In this document: positions 27,249 through 36,670 of the stretch, piece by piece
Layout: each line of letters begins with the position of its first letter
Numbering within the stretch: the first letter of the stretch is position 1
Source of the DNA: Carboxylicivirga caseinilyticus
GTDB lineage: Bacteria > Bacteroidota > Bacteroidia > Bacteroidales > Marinilabiliaceae
Direction of reading: 5' to 3'
NCBI GenBank assembly: GCA_025499705.1
Contig: JAFMVE010000006.1
Coordinates: forward strand, 110,772-174,771
Length of the DNA: 64,000 nt
Made by a program: the position numbers and the translations under genes
The notes under the pieces: generated by a model
Database searches by the model: none
The model's input: the letters and a program-made list of their open reading frames with translations, nothing else
What the model was told of the DNA's origin: nothing

Positions 27249-27418
27249 TTCTGAATAATTGATGAATACACACTTTGTGGTGGTTAAAAAAACTTAATAA
27301 ACTATGGTGCGTGTTGATTGTTTAATACATTGAAAGTATTTTTAAATAAACAAACAACCATTCATTAATAGGGTTTTAATTGTATGGCAAAATTATAAAG
27401 TATTTCTAAAAGTATCCT

Positions 27419-28084
27419 ATGTTGGCAAAAGAATTAATATCAGATGTGGTTCCTGCTCTTAAAACTTCAGATACAGGATTGGATGCAATCAACTGGATGG
27501 AAGTGTTCAGAGTATCACATCTACCCATTGTAAATAATAAATCATTTCTTGGGCTGATTTCTGATGTTGACATATACGACCTCAATAAAGCCGATGAGCC
27601 TCTCGGAAATCATCCTTTATCTTACGACAAGCCTTATGTGTTTGCATATCAGCATATTTATGATGTGATTGAACTGGCTTCGAGATTACAGCTTACAGTT
27701 GTGCCTGTTCTGGATGGAAATAAGGAATACCTGGGATTGATAACTCAAAGTCAGTTACTCCAAAAATTTGCTGATTTGATAGCAGCTCATACGCCTGGAG
27801 GAATAGTTGAATTGGAACTTCAGTTGAGAGATTATTCTTTATCAGAGATTGCAAGGATTGTGGAAGATGCTGATGCCAAAATATTAAGTCTTTATGTAAG
27901 TCAAATGGATGAGGGTGACAGGTATTCGATAGCAATAAAATTAAATCGTACCGATTTGGAATCAGTGCTTACAGCATTTGATCGGTATGGATATTCAGTT
28001 AAAACTACATATGTAGGGAATGATTCTTATGACGAAACAGTAAAAAGAAATTATGACTCACTTATGAAATATCTGAGTATGTGA
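27419..28084 (+). CDS. CBS-domain protein
   Basis: A 221-residue protein with a CBS pair (about 5-120; VSHLPIVNNKSFLGLISDVDIYD, then LTVVPVLDGNKEYLGLITQSQLL) and a C-terminal ACT-like region (about 135-205; VELELQLRDYSLSEIARIVED). It probably senses an adenine nucleotide or similar ligand. It starts the run CBS-POTRA/barrel-NadK, an arrangement I associate with Bacteroidota, but its partner is unknown. Confidence 0.8.
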   Translation: MLAKELISDVVPALKTSDTGLDAINWMEVFRVSHLPIVNNKSFLGLISDVDIYDLNKADEPLGNHPLSYDKPYVFAYQHIYDVIELASRLQLTVVPVLDGNKEYLGLITQSQLLQKFADLIAAHTPGGIVELELQLRDYSLSEIARIVEDADAKILSLYVSQMDEGDRYSIAIKLNRTDLESVLTAFDRYGYSVKTTYVGNDSYDETVKRNYDSLMKYLSM

Positions 28085-28099
28085 AATTAATAGCGGTGT

Positions 28100-29536
28100 A
28101 TGCAGAAAAATGAAAGTGGTCAGAAAATAGTCGTGTTATTATGGCTGGTAATGCTGGCAACGTGTTCATTTGAAGCTTATGGGCGGAAGCTTGAAACGAA
28201 TGACGGAAGAACAGAATTAATCGACAGTGTCCTTGTTAAGCAAATTATTATTTCAGGTAACAAGGTCACCAAGTCACGTGTTATTCTGAATGAGTTAGAG
28301 TTTGAAACAGGCGATACCTTATGGATTAATCAAATAGGTCAGCTAATAACCCGCAGTCGCGACAATCTTTTAAATACTTCTCTCTTTAATTTTGTTACCA
28401 TTACCTATAGTAAACAATTGGATGAAAGTGTAGTTTTTCATATCAAAGTTGATGAGCGCTGGTATTGGTGGGTGTTTCCAATATTTGAGCATACTGATAG
28501 AAATTTAAGTTCGTTTCTCGAGAGTGGTGATTGGTCCCGAATGAATTATGGAATCTATCTCAAACGCGATAACTTCAGGGGTAGAAAAGAATTATTAAAA
28601 TTTCGGGTCAAAATTGGTTTTTCAACTCAGGTCTCTTTGCGTTTCGACTCTCCCGAATATAAACGAAAATCCGGCTGGGGAGCAGAGGTCAATGCCAAAG
28701 CATTTACAAAAGTTCCATTTGCAACCATCGATAATCGACCGATGTTCGTGATGGTCAATAATGAAATGTCTCAGTTTTATTATAAATCTGCTGTCAACTA
28801 CAGTTTAAGAAGCGATCTTTATCAACGTCACAGACTTGAATTGACTTATGAAGGATTTGATGTGTCAGATTCAGTAACTCAGATAAACCCCAATTATCTT
28901 ACGCCAGGTGATTCAAAAATGGATTACCTGAGCATATCTTATCAATACAGATTTGATAAAAGAGATTCGAAAGTATATCCATTAGGTGGGACAAGTCTGA
29001 ATTTAAGTCTAACAAAAAATGGTTTGGGTATCTTAACGGATGAACTTAACGATCTTAATCTCCATTTGCAATTTCAGCAATATGCGCAATTGGGTAGAAG
29101 ATGGCATTGGGGTGGAGTTGCGGAAGGAAGAGTAGGAACCAGTGATCATTTACCTTATGCTTTGTTTCAGGGATTAGGGTACAAAAGCTTTATGAATGGT
29201 TATGAATTGTACGTGTTGGATGGCGTGAGAAATGCTATGGTTCAGAACAAGATATTATTTACTTTGATGGAGCCCAAGGTTAAAACAATTGGTTTTATGC
29301 CTTTAACGCAGTTTGCCAAAATTCATTATGCATTTTATGTAAAGGCCTTTTTTGATACTGGTTATGCCTGGCAGAAAAATCCGGATCCAACCAATAATAT
29401 GGTTAATAGCTGGCAGTACGGATATGGCCTGGGGATTGATTTTGTAACCTTCTACGATAAAGTGTTCAGTTTTAACTATTCGATTAATAAGTTAGGATAT
29501 GATGGTTTTTTCGTACACTTTAACCTTGATATTTAA
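28100..29536 (+). CDS. BamA/TamA-type outer membrane protein with one POTRA domain
   Basis: A 478-residue protein. A hydrophobic N-terminal stretch is followed by one POTRA-like domain (VKQIIISGNKVTKSRVILNELEFETGD, residues ~48-120), then a beta-barrel of the Omp85 type with alternating hydrophobic strands to the C-terminus (FNYSINKLGYDGFFVHFNLDI). It is much shorter than BamA at 32285, so it is likely an accessory Omp85 protein. The substrate is unknown. It starts 15 bp after the CBS gene and lies upstream of nadK. Confidence 0.8.
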   Translation: MQKNESGQKIVVLLWLVMLATCSFEAYGRKLETNDGRTELIDSVLVKQIIISGNKVTKSRVILNELEFETGDTLWINQIGQLITRSRDNLLNTSLFNFVTITYSKQLDESVVFHIKVDERWYWWVFPIFEHTDRNLSSFLESGDWSRMNYGIYLKRDNFRGRKELLKFRVKIGFSTQVSLRFDSPEYKRKSGWGAEVNAKAFTKVPFATIDNRPMFVMVNNEMSQFYYKSAVNYSLRSDLYQRHRLELTYEGFDVSDSVTQINPNYLTPGDSKMDYLSISYQYRFDKRDSKVYPLGGTSLNLSLTKNGLGILTDELNDLNLHLQFQQYAQLGRRWHWGGVAEGRVGTSDHLPYALFQGLGYKSFMNGYELYVLDGVRNAMVQNKILFTLMEPKVKTIGFMPLTQFAKIHYAFYVKAFFDTGYAWQKNPDPTNNMVNSWQYGYGLGIDFVTFYDKVFSFNYSINKLGYDGFFVHFNLDI

Positions 29537-29655
29537 GCTTTACTTACCTTTGTATAAATTCTGGTCTTGTAAGAATGCAAAATCAGGAAGGATGAAATGC
29601 TGCTATTAATATCTTCGGTATATTTATCCTAATTATGAAACTATAAATTGAACAG

Positions 29656-30534
29656 ATGAAAATCGCTGTTTTTGGTAAAAAATTCAATAAGTCCTTTTAC
29701 GATTCATGCATTCGGCTTTTTGAGGTTTTGAGAAGTAACGATGTTGAATTGTTTATATATAAACCATTTTATGAATTCTTGTTGACCGAGGTGAACATGA
29801 AACCTGATGTTGTTGGGTTTTTTGATGGTTCTTCCGGATTACCGGCTGTTGATCAGGTTTTTAGTATTGGAGGAGATGGTACTTTTCTAGAAGCTGTGAG
29901 TTTTGTGCGGGATTCGGGTGTGCCCATTGTAGGAATCAACAGTGGGAGACTTGGTTTTTTGGCAGATGTGTCTCAAAACGAAATGGAATGTACTATACAG
30001 GATGTATTAAACGGCAAGTATAAGGTTCATCAGCTTGATTTATTAACCCTACAAACCGACAATCAACTTTTTAAAGATAATCCATATGCTTTGAATGAAT
30101 TGTCTATTGTGAAAAGAGACAGTTCATCGATGATTACCATTCATACCTATATAAATGATGAGTTTGTAAATTCTTATTGGGCCGATGGTTTGATTATTGC
30201 TACCTCTACGGGTTCAACAGCGTATTCGTTAAGTGTCGGAGGGCCAATTATACATCCGGATGCCGATAATTTTGTGATTACACCCATCGCACCGCATAAC
30301 TTAACCGTTCGCCCAATGGTGGTTCCTAATAATGTAGAAATTACCTTAAAGGTCGAGGGTAGGGATACAAAATTTTTGGCTGCTCTTGATTCACGAAGTC
30401 AGGTTTTTGAAGATTCAGTACATCTCAAAATTAAGAAAGCCGATTTTAGTATTAATGTGATTAAACTTCCCGATTATTCCTTTTTCACTACCCTGCGAAA
30501 TAAGCTGATGTGGGGGCTCGATCGCCGTAATTAA
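29656..30534 (+). CDS. nadK: NAD kinase
   Basis: A 292-residue ATP-NAD kinase. The signature SIGGDGTFLEAV (GGDGT), the NE motif in YALNELSIV and the glycine-rich IIATSTGSTAYSLSVGGPII segment are all visible. It makes NADP from NAD. The 119-bp gap from the Omp85 gene has no visible terminator. Confidence 0.94.
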   Translation: MKIAVFGKKFNKSFYDSCIRLFEVLRSNDVELFIYKPFYEFLLTEVNMKPDVVGFFDGSSGLPAVDQVFSIGGDGTFLEAVSFVRDSGVPIVGINSGRLGFLADVSQNEMECTIQDVLNGKYKVHQLDLLTLQTDNQLFKDNPYALNELSIVKRDSSSMITIHTYINDEFVNSYWADGLIIATSTGSTAYSLSVGGPIIHPDADNFVITPIAPHNLTVRPMVVPNNVEITLKVEGRDTKFLAALDSRSQVFEDSVHLKIKKADFSINVIKLPDYSFFTTLRNKLMWGLDRRN

Positions 30535-30608
30535 TTATCTTTAGCAGCAATAAAATTGAAATTTAACGTTTATTAGTTGAGGTGATTAGTGGTTTGGTTG
30601 AGACATTC

Positions 30609-30638
30609 TTTGAAATAATCTTTTAAATAATACATTTG
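30609..30638 (+). promoter_or_regulatory. promoter of the DUF6089-uppS-bamA run
   Basis: A -33 TTTG (30609-30612) and -7 TACATTTG (30631-30638) have an 18-bp spacer and fit the Bacteroidota promoter well. The -7 box ends on the first in-frame GTG (30638), so transcription would begin downstream of that codon and translation must start later, e.g. at 30662. Confidence 0.6.
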
Positions 30639-30661
30639 TGGCAGGAGTTAAAAAACGACTT

Positions 30662-31441
30662 GTGAAGATCTTTAACACCCGGGTATATTTTTGTTTGTTG
30701 TTCAGAAAGTATTTTGCAGTTACATTTTTGATAGCTGTATTCCTTTTGGCTACAAAGAATATACATGCTCAGGATAGGCTTGAGTTAGGTGGTTTTATAG
30801 GAACTTCATATTATTTTGGTGATTTAAATCCGTCAAAGCAATTTTACAAGCTGCAGCCGGCTTTGGGAGGCATTGGACGATATGCATACAGCGATCGTTT
30901 GGCTTTTAAAGCTTCGGCAACAATAGGTAGAATTAGCGGAGATTATTCGGATGAAAGTTTAAATTTTAAGGATTTGCGTCCTTCCGATCAACAAGTAGGA
31001 CGGCCAACATATGAGTTTAACAATACAATTGGTGATTTGACCGTGCAGGCAGAATTCAACTTTTTATCATACGATCATAAGTACATAGCAAATACCGGCT
31101 TCACTCCGTATCTTTCAGTGGGCTTAGGTACAATGATTTATAGTCGAAAAGTGGGGGATGCTGAAAATCTTACTACGAAACCAACTTTTATATTATCTTT
31201 GCCCTTCGGTGTTGGCGTAAAGTATAAGGTTAACAAATGGGTAAGACTGGGAGCTGAATGGTCGTTCCGGAAAACATTTGCCGATGATCTTGATTATGAA
31301 GGTCCTGGGGAGATTGACCCATCTGATCCGTATGGAGCCGATGCCACTTGGACACATAATAATGACTGGGTTTCATTTGCAGGTGTTTATGTTACAATTA
31401 GTATGTTGAGACGTAAATCATCCTGTAACGGGGGCTATTAA
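30662..31441 (+). CDS. outer membrane beta-barrel protein, DUF6089-type
   Basis: About 259 residues from the GTG at 30662, giving MKIFNTRVYFCLLFRKYF and then a hydrophobic signal ending NIHAQ. The mature part is an eight-strand-type barrel (LELGGFIGTSYYFGDLNP at the start; GVGVKYKVNKWVRLGAEW near the end). I recognise the family as the DUF6089 barrels often placed just before uppS-bamA in Bacteroidota. Upstream codons overlap the candidate promoter, so they are not used. A role in the envelope is likely, the exact function unknown. Confidence 0.75.
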   Translation: MKIFNTRVYFCLLFRKYFAVTFLIAVFLLATKNIHAQDRLELGGFIGTSYYFGDLNPSKQFYKLQPALGGIGRYAYSDRLAFKASATIGRISGDYSDESLNFKDLRPSDQQVGRPTYEFNNTIGDLTVQAEFNFLSYDHKYIANTGFTPYLSVGLGTMIYSRKVGDAENLTTKPTFILSLPFGVGVKYKVNKWVRLGAEWSFRKTFADDLDYEGPGEIDPSDPYGADATWTHNNDWVSFAGVYVTISMLRRKSSCNGGY

Positions 31442-31456
31442 AACGAGGCAGTTGAA

Positions 31457-32200
31457 ATGTCAGTAAAAGATCAACTGATAAAAGATAAGTTACCAAAACA
31501 CATTGCTATCATTATGGATGGTAATGGTCGCTGGGCTAAAAAAAGAGGTAATGCCCGGGTTTTTGGGCATAAACATGGGGTGACAGCAGTGCGTGAAGTT
31601 ACAGAAGCTTCAGCTGAGTTGGGAATTGAATATTTAACCCTTTACGCATTTAGTACTGAAAACTGGAGCAGACCAAAAACAGAGGTTGATGCTCTTATGA
31701 GTTTATTGGTTACAACAATTAGTTCAGAGACAAAAACTCTGATGGATAACAATGTTAGACTAAATGCAATTGGTTGTAAATCAAATTTGCCGGGAAGCGT
31801 TCAAAAACGTTTGGATGAATGTATTAATCAAACATCAGGAAACAATGGGTTAACCTTAACTCTGGCATTAAGCTACAGTTCCCGATGGGAGATTTTGGAA
31901 GCGGTGAAGGCAATTGCATCAGATGTTGAGTCAAAAAAATTCAATATTGAACAACTGGATGATGCAATGTTTGGGTCATATTTATCGACACAAGGGATGC
32001 CTGATCCTGAATTATTGATTAGAACTAGTGGAGAGCAAAGAATAAGTAATTTCCTGCTTTGGCAATTGGCTTATTCAGAGCTTTATTTTTGTGATATTTT
32101 ATGGCCTGATTTCAGAAGAGACGATTTGTATAGAGCCATACTTGATTACCAGGGACGCGAAAGGCGCTTTGGCAAAACAGGTGATCAAATAAAAAAATAA
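31457..32200 (+). CDS. uppS: isoprenyl transferase (undecaprenyl diphosphate synthase)
   Basis: A 247-residue cis-prenyltransferase. IAIIMDGNGRWAKKRG holds the catalytic Asp and diphosphate loop; LTLYAFSTENWSRP and the C-terminal DPELLIRTSGEQRISNFLLW complete the active site. It makes undecaprenyl diphosphate, the lipid carrier for peptidoglycan and polysaccharides. It follows the DUF6089 gene by 15 bp and precedes bamA. Confidence 0.95.
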   Translation: MSVKDQLIKDKLPKHIAIIMDGNGRWAKKRGNARVFGHKHGVTAVREVTEASAELGIEYLTLYAFSTENWSRPKTEVDALMSLLVTTISSETKTLMDNNVRLNAIGCKSNLPGSVQKRLDECINQTSGNNGLTLTLALSYSSRWEILEAVKAIASDVESKKFNIEQLDDAMFGSYLSTQGMPDPELLIRTSGEQRISNFLLWQLAYSELYFCDILWPDFRRDDLYRAILDYQGRERRFGKTGDQIKK

Positions 32201-32284
32201 GAAGTAATTAAGAATAATTGATACATCATGATTGAGTCATACATTAGTTATTCTTTGACCTTAACGAACAAACTGTAGAAGTAA

Positions 32285-34852
32285 ATGAAAGGTATCTACT
32301 ATTATAAGTATTTATTGGTTTTAGTATTATTCTTGTCAACAACGATTGCTATCGGACAGGATGCTGTTAATATTTCTTATTCAGGATCACCAAAACGCTA
32401 CGAAATTGCAGAGATTGATGTAGTTGGTGTTGAAAATTTGGATCCTAAAATTCTCGTAAACATTAGTGGTTTAAGACCTGGCCAGGAGATTACTGTTCCG
32501 GGTGATGAAATTTCAGAAGCTGTTCGTCGCTACTGGGATCATGGTCTTTTCTCGGATGTCAAGATCAAAGCGAAAAAAATAGAAGGACGTAAAATCTATC
32601 TGGAAGTTTATCTGCAGGAACGTCCCCGATTATCCGAAATGACTTTTGTTGGGTTAAAGAAGAGTGAAATTGAAACGGTTCGTGAGAAAGTTGCCATGAT
32701 GAAAGGTTCTCAGGTAACTCCATATTTAATTACGAGAGCTGAAAAATACATTACTGAATACTTTGTAAATAAGGGTTTTTACAATACAGAAGTTAACATT
32801 ATTCAAAAAGATGATACACAAAAGGTGAATCATGTAGTGTTGGAAATTAATGTTGATAAAAAGGATAAAGTAAAAGTTGCGTCTCTGGTATTTGAAGGAA
32901 ACGAGGTGCTTTCTGATGGAAAGTTAAATCGTGCCATGAAAAAGACCAATGAAAAAGGAAATATTTTAAACTTCTTCAGAACAAAGAAATTCATAACTGA
33001 AAAATATCAGGAAGATCTGGTTGCATTGATTGATAAATACAACGAGATTGGTCACCGCGATGCCCGTATTGTTTCACAGGAAGTTGTCAAGAATATTGAG
33101 GAAAACACAGTTGATGTGAAGATTACTCTGGAAGAAGGACAAAAATATTACTTTGGTGATATTTCGTGGGTTGGTAATACTATTTACCCAAGCGATTATC
33201 TTTCTTTTATATTGAGGATTAAAAAAGGAGATGTATTCAACCAGAAATTTTTAGCTGAACGTTTAACAGATGATGAAGATGCTGTTCAGAGCAAATATAT
33301 GGACAATGGTTATTTGTTCTCAAATATTAATCCGGTTGAAGTAAGCGTGCAGGGTGATACCATTGATCTTGAAATGAGAATCTATGAAGGTCAACAGGCT
33401 ACTATCAATGATGTAATCATTAAAGGAAATACTAAAACTCACGAGCATGTAGCCCGACGTGAAATCAGAACCAAACCAGGCCAGTTGTTTAGTAAGTCTG
33501 AGTTAATTCGTACGGTTCGAGAACTTGCTCAACTAGGTCACTTCGACCAGGAAAATATTGTGCCAGATGTGCGTCCAAATCAGGATAATGGTACCGTTGA
33601 TCTTGTTTATCAATTAGAAGAGAAAGCAAATGACCAGATAGAACTTTCCGGAGGTTGGGGTGCCGGTATGTTTGTGGGATCACTTGGTTTGAAGTTTACC
33701 AATTTCTCAATGCGTAACATTTTTAACGGAGAAGCATGGAGACCACTTCCAACTGGTGATGGACAAACACTTGCCTTAAGAGCTCAGACAAACGGTAAAT
33801 ATTACCAATCGTATAGTTTATCGTTTACCGAACCTTGGTTAGGTGGTAAAAAACCAAACTCATTAAGTTTTTCTCTTTACCATTCTATTCAAACAGGTGT
33901 AAGCAGTAGTTACTACAATCCATATTCGAGTTATGGATATGGATCAAGCTACAACAGTTATTATCCAAACTACGATACTAACCAGCACATGAATATTTCT
34001 GGTGTGTCTGTAGGTTTTGGTAAGCGTTTAAGATGGCCTGATGACTGGTTTACTTTATATACAGAAGTAAGTTACCAGCGTTACGACTTATTGGACTGGA
34101 ACTATTTTATTATGCAGAACGGTATTTCAAATAACCTGAACTTTAAAGTTATGTTGAGCCGTCGTTCAATTGATAATCCAATCTATACTCGTAGTGGTTC
34201 AGATTTCTCATTGGGATTGGAATTTACACCTCCATGGTCGATGTTCTCTGATAAAGACTGGTCTAAGCTGGACGCAACAGATACAGATGATCAGCAGGAA
34301 TTGTATCAACGAATTGAATATCATAAGTGGACTTTTAAAGGATCTATCTTTAAACCTATCGACAATAAAGAAAAATTAGTTGTGATGGGTAAGATGGAAA
34401 TGGGATTCCTGGGATATTATAATAAATATCTTAAATCTCCTTTCGAGAAGTTTATTCTTGGTGGTGATGGAATGTCGGGATATAGCATGTATGGTAGTGA
34501 AACAATTGGATTACGTGGTTACGAAAACTCTTCATTAACACCATATAATTCTACCGGTTCATACGATGGTAATATCTATAATAAATTAACCCTGGAGGTT
34601 AGATACCCATTGGCGTTGCAGCCTTCAGCAACCGTATTTGCATTAGCTTTCCTTGAAGCCGGTAATGCCTGGAGTTCATACGAAGACTTTAACCCATTTG
34701 AACTGAAACGTTCTGCAGGTGTTGGTTTACGAATTTTCTTGCCTATATTTGGGCTTATGGGAATTGATTGGGGTTATGGATTTGATGAAAGTCCATACAG
34801 ACAAAACGCAGGAGGAAGTCAGTTCCACTTTGTGATAGGTCAAAGTTTCTAG
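32285..34852 (+). CDS. bamA: outer membrane protein assembly factor BamA
   Basis: An 855-residue Omp85 protein. A signal peptide (to AIGQ) is followed by five POTRA domains (~residues 38-440; e.g. IAEIDVVGVENLDPKILVNI and INDVIIKGNTKTHEHVARREI), then a barrel starting at IELSGGWGAGMFVGSLGLKF and ending in the aromatic-terminated HFVIGQSF. It folds and inserts outer-membrane proteins. It is followed by three Skp-like chaperone genes, the usual partners. Confidence 0.95.
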   Translation: MKGIYYYKYLLVLVLFLSTTIAIGQDAVNISYSGSPKRYEIAEIDVVGVENLDPKILVNISGLRPGQEITVPGDEISEAVRRYWDHGLFSDVKIKAKKIEGRKIYLEVYLQERPRLSEMTFVGLKKSEIETVREKVAMMKGSQVTPYLITRAEKYITEYFVNKGFYNTEVNIIQKDDTQKVNHVVLEINVDKKDKVKVASLVFEGNEVLSDGKLNRAMKKTNEKGNILNFFRTKKFITEKYQEDLVALIDKYNEIGHRDARIVSQEVVKNIEENTVDVKITLEEGQKYYFGDISWVGNTIYPSDYLSFILRIKKGDVFNQKFLAERLTDDEDAVQSKYMDNGYLFSNINPVEVSVQGDTIDLEMRIYEGQQATINDVIIKGNTKTHEHVARREIRTKPGQLFSKSELIRTVRELAQLGHFDQENIVPDVRPNQDNGTVDLVYQLEEKANDQIELSGGWGAGMFVGSLGLKFTNFSMRNIFNGEAWRPLPTGDGQTLALRAQTNGKYYQSYSLSFTEPWLGGKKPNSLSFSLYHSIQTGVSSSYYNPYSSYGYGSSYNSYYPNYDTNQHMNISGVSVGFGKRLRWPDDWFTLYTEVSYQRYDLLDWNYFIMQNGISNNLNFKVMLSRRSIDNPIYTRSGSDFSLGLEFTPPWSMFSDKDWSKLDATDTDDQQELYQRIEYHKWTFKGSIFKPIDNKEKLVVMGKMEMGFLGYYNKYLKSPFEKFILGGDGMSGYSMYGSETIGLRGYENSSLTPYNSTGSYDGNIYNKLTLEVRYPLALQPSATVFALAFLEAGNAWSSYEDFNPFELKRSAGVGLRIFLPIFGLMGIDWGYGFDESPYRQNAGGSQFHFVIGQSF

Positions 34853-34917
34853 TAATTAACAGGATAGGTGTTTGGTTTGATTTTTGTAATAAATTGAGAA
34901 ACCAAAAATTAGCGACT

Positions 34918-35430
34918 ATGAAAAATTTAGTTTTAGTAGCATTATTATTTGTAAGCACATTGGTTAGTGCACAAAAATATGCATTCGTTGATTCCGAATA
35001 TATTCTTCGTAATATTCCTGCTTATGAAGCTGCCAATGAACAATTGAATCAGCTTTCTGGTAAATGGCAAAAGGAAATTGAAGCAAGGTTTGAGGAAGTA
35101 TCTCAATTATATCAGGCCTATCAAACCGAGAATGTATTTCTCTCTAGCGAGATGAAAGTGAAGCGTGAAAATGAGATTGTAGAAAAAGAAAAGGAAGCAA
35201 AGCAATTGCAGCAATCTTATTTTGGCCAAAATGGTGAACTCTTTAAACGCAGAGAATCGCTTATCAAACCAATTCAGGATGATATTTTTAATGCGATAAC
35301 AGAAATCGCAGCCGATAATAATTATTTAGCCGTATTTGATAAAGCATCAGGTATGGGCATTATGTATGTGGATCCAAAACAGGATATCAGTGATGATGTT
35401 TTGGTGAAACTCGGATATAAAAATGAGTAG
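34918..35430 (+). CDS. OmpH/Skp family periplasmic chaperone (copy 1)
   Basis: About 170 residues; the ATG at 34918 gives a signal peptide ending VSAQ. YAFVDSEYILRNIPAYEAANEQL, then a long coiled-coil (~50-110) and the closing DNNYLAVFDKASG match OmpH/Skp. It would hold unfolded outer-membrane proteins on the way to BamA. Unlike copies 2 and 3, its end reads MGIMYVDPKQDISDDVLVKLG. It lies 65 bp after bamA. Confidence 0.88.
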   Translation: MKNLVLVALLFVSTLVSAQKYAFVDSEYILRNIPAYEAANEQLNQLSGKWQKEIEARFEEVSQLYQAYQTENVFLSSEMKVKRENEIVEKEKEAKQLQQSYFGQNGELFKRRESLIKPIQDDIFNAITEIAADNNYLAVFDKASGMGIMYVDPKQDISDDVLVKLGYKNE

Positions 35431-35528
35431 AATAGAAAAATAGATTAGTAAGAAATAGCACGCAGAGAAAGAAAAACAGTTAATCAATGCAGGTTATATC
35501 TTATGCTTTTAAGAATTAACAAGAAAGT

Positions 35529-36044
35529 ATGATGAATAAGCTTATAGGAATATTTATGCTGATTCTTCTGGGGACTTTTACCTTGAATGCGCAACAACCA
35601 ATGAAGTTCGGTCATTTGAATTCGAACGAATTGATGACGATTATGCCTGAATTTAAGGAAATGCAGTCTCAGTTAGAGGCTGATTTTAAAGTGAAAGAAG
35701 ATCAATTAGCTGTAATGCAAGAGGATTTGCAAAAGAAACAGCAGGAATATCAGCAAACTGCAACTGCCTTAACACCGGCTGAACGTCAGGCAAAAGAGAG
35801 TGAAATGGGTGAAATGAGCCAAAAAGTTCAAAACTATTACTTGTTGGCCCAACAACAAATGCAGGCTAAACAAAATGAATTAACAGCACCTATCATTCAA
35901 AAATTAAAAACTGCCATTACAGAAGTAGGTGATGAAAATGGGTTCTTATATATATTTGATCTTGCATCTAGAGTGCCTGTTTTTAATTCTGAAAAAAGTA
36001 TAGATGTTACCCCATTAGTAAAAGCAAAGTTGGGGATACAGTAA
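35529..36044 (+). CDS. OmpH/Skp family periplasmic chaperone (copy 2)
   Basis: A 171-residue Skp-like protein with signal peptide ending LNAQ, MKFGHLNSNELMTIMPEFKEM, a Gln-rich coiled-coil (~45-120) and the end DENGFLYIFDLAS...SEKSIDVTPLVKAKLGI. It is closer to copy 3 than to copy 1 (shared KFGHxxx and SEKSID endings). The first two codons are both ATG, so the start may be 35529 or 35532. Confidence 0.87.
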   Translation: MMNKLIGIFMLILLGTFTLNAQQPMKFGHLNSNELMTIMPEFKEMQSQLEADFKVKEDQLAVMQEDLQKKQQEYQQTATALTPAERQAKESEMGEMSQKVQNYYLLAQQQMQAKQNELTAPIIQKLKTAITEVGDENGFLYIFDLASRVPVFNSEKSIDVTPLVKAKLGIQ

Positions 36045-36072
36045 TTTTTAATGACTAAGAAATAAAAAGTAT

Positions 36073-36585
36073 ATGAAATTAGTAAAAGTATTCGTCGTAG
36101 TTATAGCATTTGCTTTTTCAGGAAAGGCTTTTGCTCAGGAGTTAAAGTTTGGTCATATCGATATTCAGAAAGTAGTAGCTGAACTTCCTGCTAAAATTGA
36201 GGCTGATAAAACTCTACAAAGTGAGGCTACTAAATTGCAAAATCAATTGCAGGTAATGCAGAGTGAGTTAGAAAAAATGTATACTGATTACGTATCTCAA
36301 AGAGATAGTTTACCTGACTTAATCCGCGCTACAAAGGAAAAAGAAATGCAGGATAAGGACCAGCGTTTGCAACAATACAGTCAAATGGCTCAGCAGGAGA
36401 TACAAAAGAAAGAACAACAATTGTTAGCGCCTATTATCGAAAAAGTACAAAAGGCTATTGAAGAAGTAGGACAGGAACAAGGTTTGATTTATATCTTCGA
36501 TATTAGCTCTCAGGTTGTAGTTTATCATTCTGAAAAAAGTATTGATTGCGGTGATTTGGTAAAAGCTAAAGTTAACGCACAATAA
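36073..36585 (+). CDS. OmpH/Skp family periplasmic chaperone (copy 3)
   Basis: A 170-residue Skp-like protein with signal peptide ending AFAQ, then LKFGHIDIQKVVAELPAKIEA, a coiled-coil and EEVGQEQGLIYIFDISSQ...SEKSIDCGDLVKAKV. It is the last of three tandem copies and is followed by a strong terminator. Confidence 0.88.
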   Translation: MKLVKVFVVVIAFAFSGKAFAQELKFGHIDIQKVVAELPAKIEADKTLQSEATKLQNQLQVMQSELEKMYTDYVSQRDSLPDLIRATKEKEMQDKDQRLQQYSQMAQQEIQKKEQQLLAPIIEKVQKAIEEVGQEQGLIYIFDISSQVVVYHSEKSIDCGDLVKAKVNAQ

Positions 36586-36608
36586 TTAAAATATTATTCG
36601 AAAGAATG

Positions 36609-36640
36609 AGCGGGTGACTTTTTAAAGTCACCCGCTTTTG
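36609..36640 (+). terminator. intrinsic terminator after the Skp genes
   Basis: A 12-13-bp stem, AGCGGGTGACTTT (36609-36621) with AAAGTCACCCGCT (36624-36636), is followed by TTTT. Confidence 0.9.
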
Positions 36641-36670
36641 TATCTTTAAGGTTATAATTTAATTATTACA

